Assembly: GCF_020283565.1 (NCBI RefSeq)
Contig: NC_060061.1
Span: forward strand, 37,299,362-37,363,361
Length of the DNA stretch: 64,000 nucleotides
Origin: Trifolium pratense
Lineage: Eukaryota > Streptophyta > Magnoliopsida > Fabales > Fabaceae
Direction of reading: 5' to 3'
Each line of letters begins with the position of its first letter. The stretch's first letter is position 1. Shown piece after piece: positions 53,929 through 64,000 of this stretch. The notes beneath the pieces were generated by a model. The model was given only the letters and a program-made list of their open reading frames with translations, did no database searches and was not told the DNA's origin. Position numbers and translations under genes: made by a program.

Positions 53929-55476
53929 TCAGGATCAAATTACACCAACTAGTTTAACACCAAATATTACACCTCTCAATATTGTTTTAATCGATATAAA
54001 TTTATAAAATCCACCGTTGGAGTGAACGTTTATATCATATAGATCATTTGTGTAAAATTTCAGACAAATCCAAAATCATTTGATATGTTATTGCGACATA
54101 TAAAGATTAACGACAGATAAAAAAATACGCAAACCGTTAATTTTGAGGAATGATCAAATTACACCGGCGTAACTTTTAAAAAGTTACACTCCTTAATATC
54201 CGTTGATTTTATTTTGATTTAGTAGCTATTAAAAAGTCACTTATAGATTCACATGACTCCATTAATAAAATAAAAAATTTCATTTTCTATTTTCTTACCT
54301 TCCTTTTCTACTGTCATATTATTGGAGTGTTTTTTTTTTACAAGATCGTGTTATCGAAGTTCTACCACCGAAATAGCTACTATTATCGATAATGATTAAT
54401 CTCACAAAAGCTATGGTGAAAAATTCACTAACGATGTCTAACATAAAAAAAAAGTCTCTTATTCTCTCCTCTTCTCTCAATTTAAAGTTTCAACCACACT
54501 TGTTGTATTCGACAGCTGCATTATGTATATGGGTCGTCTCATATATATCGTTCAACATTCACTTTTACATCCAATGTGAGACTCTTACTCACACTTAAAA
54601 TACCAACAATCTCCCCCTCATGTGAGAGTTTGTGCATTCTTATGGACATGTTCTCCCTCAAATGAAAGTTTTTTCATTCACATACAATTGTACTACAACA
54701 ATTAACACTATCTACGAGACACACCATCTGACCACCGTTGTGGAAAAGACTTTCAATACAAAAGGAGTTTGTCTCCCTTTATGAAAGCATCGGCTCCGAT
54801 ACAACTATTGGTCACTCATGAGGAATTCGAGGATCACATTAGGCTTTGAACAACCACACAAGTGGGACAAACACCGCATGAGGAGCTCAGGGATCATCAT
54901 ATCATCACACATATATGTTGTTTAACATTCACTATTTCATCCAACATGAAATTTCTAATTCACACTTGAATGAGCAACAATAGCGTCGAAACTTTGTCAA
55001 AGAAAAACAAAAACAAACAAACCGGAACTTCAAATTTAAATTTCATTAAACTATATGCAAATATTGAATGATATTCCTTCTGATAAAGAAAAATGGCAAA
55101 ACATATCTAAAAAAAATAAAGGAAGACTATACAGAGTTTTCATCTTTATTTACAGTGAAAAATATTGCAGCTTAGCAGAAAGTATATCTCCCACTTCAGC
55201 ATAGAGGCTGAGCATTGACATACCCCAGCTGATTCAAACATGATATAAAATATCTAAAACTGCTTCTACTGTCTTTCATCTGAAACCTTTTTGAGTTTTT
55301 GAGCACAAATGTTTAAACAAACAATGCATAAGAACCCAAAATATCAAAGCAATTCATATATGTCACTGTTTGTCTGCTGCAGACAAAGGAAGATCAAATT
55401 CCTAAAAAATAAACTATCTCCCTATGGCCTTTTGAGTATACACAAGTCACCGAAAAGAGTAACAAATGAACATTAA

Positions 55477-58400
55477 TCAACGTCTGTTGTTTTCTTTTTC
55501 CTCTTGTGTTCTTTTCTGCCGCGACCTTCTTCTATCTTCAAAAATTTCAGGCTCCTTACTAACAGATTCATCAGATTTACCAGTAGTATTCCTGTCCCAT
55601 AATGGCACGCCAAGATTTGATGATGATTTCCTTCGTACATGCCTTGTTACTTTCGCAGGTGAGTCTGGTTCCACAAAATTACGCTCCGCCTTGGGGGCAG
55701 AGGCGGCATATTCCGGTTTAGATGTGGGCAATTTTTGTGGTATTTTGACAGCGGCATTTGGTTCATTGACGCCGTTGTTGTTAATTTGTTTCTTGGGTTT
55801 GGGGACATTGGAATTCTCTGATTGCAAGGTAGGTTGTGATAGATGTGGAACAAGAATTATAGTGGCTGTATGCAATTTCTTTTTCTGATTACCATTGACA
55901 TTAGATTTTACCTGCAACATAGTATACTGTCATAAATAAGTCCATTGAAATAACAAACTATTGAAAATAGCTAGTAAAGCATTGAAATAAAATGTTTCTA
56001 TACATTGATCTCTTAATAAATTCCTTAGGGTGCTATTAGTAAAACCTTGTTTTGACATATTAATACATGATGTAAGTCGATTTTATAAAAATAAAAATGT
56101 TTAAGTATATTTAGCCATAATCATCTTAACACAGTATAAATAAATTTTGATAAAAAAAAAATATTAAAATGCATTTAAGTCAATACTGTACTAGTTCAAA
56201 ATCTATTTACTTAATTTATAATTATTAAACTCTTTAAATGTAAAAGAAGTTTTAACTTTTAGAGGATGTTGAGTAATGAGTAACATGCACCTGTTTATTT
56301 CCGATGTCAGAGAGAGGTTTTCTGGGGGCTTGATCATTGTTTTCCTCGGTGGGCCTATCTGCCAGTGCTCCCTGAAGTAACTCTGCGCCTTGAGCAACAA
56401 GTAGTAATCCAGATTGTATTGGCTCATGTGACTCGTTTAAGATTGATCCTCTGTTATCACACTCGGTTGCTAGGCAACTGCAAGAGCTCCCACAACTATT
56501 CCCCATACCTTTGCACATGCATTCTGCTGTCTTGCACATTGAGCTTTCGCTACAAGAACAACAAATGTCTGAGGCAGCTTCCCCGTGTGCAGCTCCAAGT
56601 TTATTACTCAAATTGTCTTTGATATCTTCTGAATGCCTGCTTTTAGATTTTCTTTTCCCAACCCTTACTTTTCCCGATTCTTTCCACTCATCATCTGTTT
56701 CCTCCATATCATAATCATCGGATTCTGTCTCATCAGATATATCCATGTCTTCATGTAGAAGGGTAGACTGGTGCAGTTCCTAAAGGTAAAACAAGCAGCA
56801 GTGAATTAAATGATAGCATATGTTCATTACTGCAGAGATAAAAACCTAAGCAAACATAGTTGTAGGAGATCTAGTAATACTAATATGTGAGATCTACCTG
56901 CTTGGGCGAGTCAGAATTGTGACCTCCAACATTCAAGTCGGAATATTCTGAATTCTCCGGATATTCTGAGTAACTTTTTAAAGCTGCACTCTGCCACATA
57001 GTTCAAGAGATGTGGGAAAAGTCTTTTTAAGAACAAAATACTAAAGAGGTGAGGGATCAAAGTGCAAAATTAGGTAGAATACATAATAATCTGAATGATG
57101 CTATACAGGTAAACACACAAACCTGCAATTTCTGCTTATGGTTAAGCTCAACATTTATCATTTCCAACTGTCGAAGTGAGTAGCTTTGCCTTACTAATTT
57201 TTCTTTTAGATCCCTTATTTCCATGTCTTTCTCTCTGCAAATTACTTCTTTATCTCGCAATGAACATCTGAGATTATAAAAAGAAAATTGTCAAAGGGGA
57301 ATGTCAATCATATCATCACAAAGGAAACATATTTTAATTGCTTGTAATTTAATACATGCCGCATTTAGACTCCAGTTAAATTAAAAAGGTGCCTCTACCA
57401 AAAAATAAATAAATTTAAAAGGTGTAAGTTGAAATCATGAACACATGCAGATAAGTTAATACCTAGAGGAAGATGCTATATTGAACAAATAATTCATCAA
57501 ATTCTTGGCTTCGCCGAGGGACCGGACTTGGTTCCAACGTCCTTTTCCACCGAAAACCCGTTCCGACTCTTCTGCCTCTGACAACTGGGATGCCATAGAT
57601 ACTAGAGTTGCGGAAGAAGTTGAAAGCATGTTTTCAAGGGCTAAAACCCTAGAATTTCTTGCACTAGGAGACATTGATATGGGGCAATCACTACATTAGC
57701 AACCAGACAAAGTTTGTCAAACATAGATTGTCAAAGAAAACCCTGAAATTACATTGTACAGTTATTGAAGTAAAAAAAAAAAAAAAAGTAATTCAAAAGC
57801 ATTTCACCTGGTATTATTTTGCCTCATCAACCCTGCTTCTCCCTTTAACCTGGTCATCTCCTCAGCCATTTTAGCCCTCCTTAAATAAAAAACAATGACC
57901 ACGTGAAAAATAAAAAATAAAAATATTATGTTCTACCTTTCATTGTAAAAAATTAACGAAAATTTCACCACAAGAACTTACAATATGGATTTCTGAACAA
58001 TAACTTTCGGTACAAGTTGAAAATCACATTTAGGTGTAAATTTTTTAGCGACACACATTTAACTTCTCTATGAACACTTAACTTACAAGGACTTTTTGCA
58101 AGTTGAAAACTATAAACTACGTGCTAATCCATTCAATCCAGTGTTGATTACATCAACCCCTAGAAATTTATAAACTAATGGAATTCAATTAAACCATTTA
58201 AATTGTCTAGAATTATAAATTCCCAAGAACTTACAGTTACTCTGTCCAAACACACACACTTAGCGACTTGTAAGCCAAGAAAATAATCAGTAAATAATCA
58301 GTCTAGGTTTCTCATCTTTTGCTAGACTTGTATGGAGAAGGTATAACAACCAAATTTGGCATACAAAAAGGGTCAAATAAATATGTCCAATTGGCTAATA

Positions 58401-61400
58401 CATACTTGGTGCCTACTTAAAAAGGTGAATATAATAATATAACCTAGGTTTGCAGGTTCTTAATGATATAAAAGGCACAGGGTTTCCAACATCCTAGCCT
58501 TCAAAATCCAAACTTACACTCATAAATTTAGTAAAACACCAATCTACCGAATTTTAGAATGTGTAAAGGACACATACTCTTGGATTTGACGTTCATACTC
58601 TGAACGTACTTCATGCACTCGGACAATGACTTCAAGCTCCTGCTCAATTGCCTTCATCAATGCCTTTCAAAAAGAAAAATTTATGTGAAGTAGAAGATAC
58701 CAAAACAAAGACATGATACTTATAAGCATTCACACAACTATGATTCATAATATAATCAGCTTTGAAGCATCGGTGCTCCTAAAATGGTGAAGTACCCGTA
58801 CCGGGTACGCACCGGTACTGGGTACGCGTACGGTACTCGTTATTAAAAAATTAATTTTTTATTATATTTAAATTATCTCTCTTGCTTTTGATGAAAATAG
58901 TGGAGGCGGTGGATAAAAAGAGTAAACCGTCGTAGAAGTGTGATTAAACACATGATTAAAATATGAATAATAATATACTACTTTTTATTATAATTGAATT
59001 TTTTTCTCAACTTATGTTTTTACAACTACAATAGTACTAATTCACTCAAAAAATAATTCTTTTCATATTCTATATTAACGTACCCGTACTTTAGATTTTT
59101 TAAAAATGGCGTATTCCGTACCGGTACCCGCACCCGCACCCGTACCGGGTACCGTACCCGTACCTAGGCATCATAGATAATCAGTATACCAAGAAGTGGG
59201 GTATAATGTACATCAATGTTTAATAAACAATTTATCCCCCTAACAATTTAAAATATCATCATAAGGTTACCAGTACCTGAACTCCGGGACCACTCCCACC
59301 TCCAACACCTGTGTATAAAACAATAAACTGCCAGTTATTAGTAAGCTCACAGAATAGGAAAAATAGTACATAAACCAATAATTATCCTAACCCATATTTT
59401 CCCGTGATGAAGCCCTTCGAGACTCCAGAAGTTCTTTCAGCCTTTTTGTAGCCAATGAAGCTTCTTCCGTCTTTCTTTGCAATACCTGCGATAAACATAT
59501 AATAAAGTGGGATGAGCAGCAGAAAACAGACCACAACAGCAAGTAATTTAAATCAATTCACCATCTTTTGTCTCTGATTCAAGGCTAGCAACTTATGCAT
59601 CTCGTATTCATTCCTTCTGCCTTCTTTCTTAAGCTGGTTATGAAACAAAATATGCATCAGAAGACTTGTTATCATCATCAATAACTACTCCATCTGACCT
59701 TAATTATAAGCAAACATTCCATTTTCAAATTCATTGAATAAGCCAAATACATCAGCTATTCAATGAATCTGAAAAGTGAATATTTTCTTATAATTAAGGC
59801 TGGAGGGAGTAATTCATTTGTTATTAAAGAGGTCAAGGGAAGCCTCCCCTTATGCATTTACCTGGAGAACTTCTTTTTCACGTGAAATTTTCCATAACCG
59901 AAATTGTTCGGATTCCTGTTTAATCTTATGTTGAAGTTGAACCTAAAGAAAATAAAACATGAGTAACACCCCAAAAGGATTTAGGAAATGACCGGTTCTG
60001 CAGTGTCACCGCACGGTCAGAGAGATGCTACGTATTAGAGCTTTGTAAAATCATAACAAATTGGCATTGAGAGGCAAGAATGACCAATTCAACTCAAATC
60101 CAAACAAGCTATAAAAAGTTCAACTCCGAAAATATAAAGTGCCACAGATAATTGCACCTTTTGGGCTTTAATTCTATGGATCTCATCTTGAAGTTCTTTC
60201 GTAGCCTCGTCGCTCTTTTGTTTTTGTTTCAAGAGTTGAGCCTGAGCTTCTTGTTTTTTCTTAAGTTCAGATACCTAAAAAGAAAATATTAGTTTATGGC
60301 ATTGAGTGGCCATTCAGCGCTAACACATTTCAAATAACAGATCACCTGTGCTTCAAGAGAATTCAACTTTTCAAGAGAATTTAGCTTTTGAGCACCGTCG
60401 TCAGATGTGGATGAAATATTTGTGAGATTGAACTTAAGGTCCTCAATTTCTTTCTATCAACAATATACAGAAGACGTTATTACACTAGCTTTTAAAATGT
60501 ATGAGAACTTAGAGATCATATCACAGACCTATTACCTGCAAAGTTTTTTTTTCGTGTTCCATCTCAAGGAGTTTCTTTTCATAATGATGCCTGATAACTG
60601 ACGTATCAGAATTACTGTACAGCTTCATTTCAGCCTTCAACCAGAGAAAAAACAGTAGAAACATGTCAGAAAGATAATCATATCCCCCACAAAACATTAA
60701 ATACAGTACAACTAGATGAAAGAAACTCTTACCTCCTTTTGTTCAAGTTTCTTGTCCAATTCTTTGAGCTCTCTATCCAACTTTTCTTGAAGAGATGAGT
60801 GTTCTAGCTCCTTTTCATCATCTTCCATATCATCTGTAACCAAATTATAAATGTTAAAAGAAAAAACCCATTGCTATTTCGGACAAAATGCCAATTTACA
60901 ACCGAGGAAAATATAAATGAAAACAAGTATTAACAAGTCCAAATGTTTGAAGGGAAGTCTTGGTGAAACAGTTGAAATGGTTGGCATGTGACTAGGAGGT
61001 CACATAAATGGTGAGATTAGTCTCTTGGAAATTCAAGAGGTAAGACTACCTACAATAGGCCACAATGACTTCAACAATTCCCTAAACCCGACATAGAAGT
61101 TTTCTAACATCAAGTTACCGTTTTTTAAGAATTTCAAATGTTGCAGCAGTATCTTTTAGAACACATGAAGTCATCCTAAACATTTAATGGTTGGACCTTT
61201 TTCAACCAAACAAATCAAGAGCAATATTTTTAGCAACAACCACAGACATTGATATTACTCAATGAAGAGTTGTGATTATCTCAAAATAACTATGACACAA
61301 TATTTCAATAAATCAAACTTTCCGATGAATTACCTGGTAAGTCCACGGCTTTTGCATCACAATCAGATGAAAACTCATCATCAGAATCAGCACAATCAAC

Positions 61401-64000
61401 AAAATGACTAGAACTCGTGGATTTCGGAGCTTTCAAGCATAGCAATTCCCTTTCCAGAACTTGGATTTTTGACACATAAGATTTCACTAGATCATATTCC
61501 TAAAAATCAGTGTGTATCATGTTTCAGTCATGCATCAATTTCTGATAATTGTAACCACACATTAACGAGGACTAAACGCTGTCAAACCTGATTTGAATTT
61601 GAGTCAACCTCATCCCATGATTTACCATTTCGAACCGATTCTATTTTAAGAATCAGTTGGTCTCTTTCAACCTAAAAATATTTTCAATAGCTGAAATGAG
61701 ACCCAAGCACTTGAAATAAAAACACAAGGAACTTAGCATTTATTATAGCCGAGGATAGAAAACACAAAGAATCAAAAGAATACCTGGGCATCGAGAGCAC
61801 GTTGTACTAAACTCTCAGAAGTTACTTGTTGTCTTTTAAGCTCCTGCTTTAGTTCTGCATTACTTGCTTCAAGTAAGGATATTTTGTGTTTAAGAATCTG
61901 AAAAATTCAAGAAGACAAAATCAAAGGCCATTAAAAGCATATAAACACTTCTGACACTTTCTAAAATGAGGAAGTACCTGAAGCTCTTCTAATGGTCCAC
62001 TTGTATCACCTCTATAAAATAGAAGCTCAGCTTGCAACTGTTCAATTTGATTCCGCATTGTCTGCACTTGAGCAGCCACTGGATCACGATTAATCTGAAA
62101 CAAGAAAATTCAAAATGAACAACAAAAATAAACTGACAAGCAGCCCTGCACTTCACAGAGAAGAGTAAGATGACAAAGTTAATGCAACACTTACAGTTGC
62201 CTTGTTCTGAATGTTACGAGCACGGTTTGAATATTTTAAAGTGTTCAATGTCTCTTCAGCATTTGAGTCAGCAGGACTAACACATGCTGTCACAAACCCA
62301 ACAATTAAGAAAATACATGTAATGATAGAATGTAGCAAAATATCACAACTCTCTCATCATACCTATCATCACTGTTTTGCTGTTTCCACCAAGAGAATCC
62401 TACATATACATCACCCAGGTAAATGTCATTATGAGATATTAGTTCATGTAGTCGAGATTTTATACAAAATAGTATAATTAAAGCTTTTTAGTATCACATG
62501 GCTGTAATAGTAATACATTCTAGCCATGTGGCTCTTGTTTTGATGGTATTTATATGTCAAACAGAATGACAAGGCAAACTTCAACAATGCATGAACTCAT
62601 GAATAAACTTTAATATTATGCGCTTTTTTGTCCATTATATCTCACATTGTTTAAAGAATTATCCATATAGTGGGAAAGATAACCTATTGCGTATAAGCCT
62701 TTAAGAACACAGCTTGTGTTAAACAAAACTCGCACAAACCTGCAATAGTCGTGTTAATTTGCTATCCCGGTATGGCACATGGCCTCCTTCTTTTCGCTTT
62801 TTTTCATCTCCCAAAGCACTAATCACATTTCCAAGAGCCAATAAACCTTTGTTGATATGAATTCCTAATCCATGAATAATTGATTATTAAACAACAGAGA
62901 AGTAGCCCTACAAAGAACTTAGCTAGAAGCAAAAAGGGCATTATTAATTGACTCATTTAAACTATGACCATTTTATTCCTAACCCTGTAATTATGTTGTA
63001 TCATTAACAAAGATAAATACCTTCTTTTAAACGCATGCCATCTGCACCAGTTCGTTTTGCACGTTCAGAACCAGCTAGGTCCACTAAATGAAATTTGGCA
63101 CATAATATATCATCCCCCTTCTTTTGCTCCATAGTGATTGTAAATATAGCATGTGAACGACTAGTCAAAGCATATGAAACAAACAATTAACAAACTATAA
63201 ATTCACATGCCATCAATTTTTTTATACATATTAAGTCAGTATCAAAAGTTTGCCACAAAATCCAAAAAATCAGGTTTTTTCTGTAACAATTTACCTCGAT
63301 TGACTATTCATGTTAGTACTCCCAGTGGCACGTGACATAGAACCACTTGAGAGATACGATGCCATTTCTTCTTTTGATTTAACTTCGGGCTCGGCCACAC
63401 CAGCAATTGTTATTCCTCCATTTATTGTTTCTCTGATTTGTATAGGAACTCTGTTGGGCAGAGTGACCTTTGCAGTAGATGTTACCTCTCCTTTAGAATT
63501 ATTGGGATCAAGCAAATCATAAACCTCTTCCTTGAATATCTGTCAATTTTTTAGCACCTCAAGTCTTAAAATTTTGATCTCGATATATGATTTCGGAAAA
63601 ATTCATTAACCAATGACATTGTTGCTCACCTCAATAAATGACACTCTAATCAAAAACTCTGTAGAACTCTTCATAGTCTCAACTCTTGTGAATATGGTTT
63701 CCATAACCTTTGGTATAATTCCACCACAACTTTCCTCTCCATTATAATTGGTTCCCATAGTGTATGTTTTCCCGGAGCCAGTCTTACAAAATGAGAGGCA
63801 AAACACTCAATTTCAATTCACAATAATACTAGATTAAAATGAATAAATATATTATACAAAATAAGTTTCTCATCAAATAATTATACCTGACCATAAGCAA
63901 GAACCGTGGCATTATAGCCATTGAAGAGTGCATCAACGAGCGGGGCTACACAATCATCGAAAATTGCAGATGAAGGTTGTCCCGTGCTACCATATACATA
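55477..64000 (-). CDS. KIN4C: Kinesin-4 (KIN-4C-like), start outside window
   Basis: Twenty-six exons from 64000 (partial) down to 55911-55477 join in frame to 1211 codons; roughly 60 N-terminal residues lie beyond the window. Exons: 64000-63887, 63782-63630, 63539-63295, 63160-63021, 62864-62740, 62399-62363, 62286-62195, 62094-61978, 61897-61784, 61671-61588, 61499-61334, 60833-60733, 60634-60536, 60453-60346, 60274-60158, 59942-59862, 59633-59562, 59485-59392, 59308-59277, 58663-58578, 57876-57808, 57690-57463, 57267-57123, 56990-56898, 56779-56291, 55911-55477. The plus-end motor shows [13 protein letters not shown] (P-loop), NSQSSRSHAIF (switch I) and [13 protein letters not shown] (switch II), all intact. 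Then comes a coiled-coil stalk and a tail with nine spaced cysteines, as in KIF4. Chromosome-associated or cell-wall microtubule roles are known for KIN-4s. KIN-4C is my best match among the three plant KIN-4s, from the cysteine tail. Confidence 0.93.
58760..59176. mobile_element. hAT-like element in a kinesin-4 intron
   Basis: Begins CTTTGAAGCATCGGTGCTCC and ends CCTAGGCATCATAG, bounded by ATAATCAG at 58752-58759 and 59177-59184, an 8-bp target duplication. The GC-rich flanks repeat GTACCCGTACCGGGTACGC-type motifs in both orientations and can form long hairpins. It is related to 17642-17826 and 47932-48080. It lies in the intron between the 32-bp and 86-bp exons. Confidence 0.75.
59683..59813. 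mobile_element. Stowaway-like foldback MITE in a kinesin-4 intron
   Basis: CTACTCCATCTGACCTTAAT at the left and CTTATAATTAAGGCTGGAGG with GAGTA at the right form an imperfect hairpin of 131 bp, with CTCC-like ends as in Stowaway. It sits in the intron between the 72-bp exon and the 81-bp exon. Confidence 0.7.

Noticed and set aside
54540..54990. Repeated GTTCAACATTCAC and ATCCAA motifs suggesting an LTR
   Set aside because: No matching TG...CA ends, PBS or coding remnants were found.

Overview
This window looks like nuclear DNA from a flowering plant, most likely a papilionoid legume of the Medicago, Trifolium or Pisum type. The genes are intron-rich and spliced with GT-AG introns, the intergenic DNA is AT-rich, and small DNA transposons, tRNA-derived SINEs, Copia and LINE fragments are frequent. 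The predicted P450 reductase resembles what I remember of legume class I reductases. The species is inferred from these features and was not tested by a database search.

Six complete protein genes and one truncated at the window edge can be reconstructed exon by exon. On the plus strand, 2928-11830 encodes an NADPH-cytochrome P450 reductase (18 exons, 692 aa). On the plus strand, 16860-23284 encodes a DRMY1-like single-MYB protein (7 exons, 813 aa) carrying an in-frame 18-copy, 39-bp minisatellite. Converging on it from the minus strand, 23761-27366 encodes a NET2-type NAB-domain actin-binding coiled-coil protein (3 exons, 905 aa). A small uncharacterised minus-strand gene (29019-30578, 184 aa, with a probable extra 5'UTR exon) is divergent from a plastid-type argininosuccinate lyase on the plus strand (32995-35730, 6 exons, 514 aa).

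The right third is built around kinesin-4. A KIN-4 (KIN-4C-like) gene lies on the minus strand from 55477 through the right edge of the window (26 exons seen, start codon outside). On the same strand at 39173-43998 is an 11-exon gene of 478 aa that matches the stalk and the cysteine-rich tail of that kinesin, often with identical exon lengths and phases, but has no motor domain. A methionine sulfoxide reductase A gene (47019-48515, minus, 194 aa) sits between them. The motorless kinesin paralogue is the most interesting object in the window; one of its exon-intron boundaries has also been duplicated by an apparently perfect 550-bp tandem copy.

The non-coding DNA holds many mobile elements with recognisable ends: a deleted Copia element with both LTRs, PBS, PPT and 5-bp target duplication (12901-14145); two SINEs with 12-bp and 19-bp target duplications (27869-28029, 44797-45014); a Harbinger-like element with TAA target duplication and a nested foldback MITE inside a reductase intron; Mutator-like and Stowaway-like foldbacks; three related hAT-like elements in introns of three genes; two decayed LINE 3' ends; and an inverted pair of about 750-bp dispersed repeats. 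The host genes have no evident functional link. This is an ordinary plant gene neighbourhood with a local kinesin-4 duplication and heavy transposon traffic.
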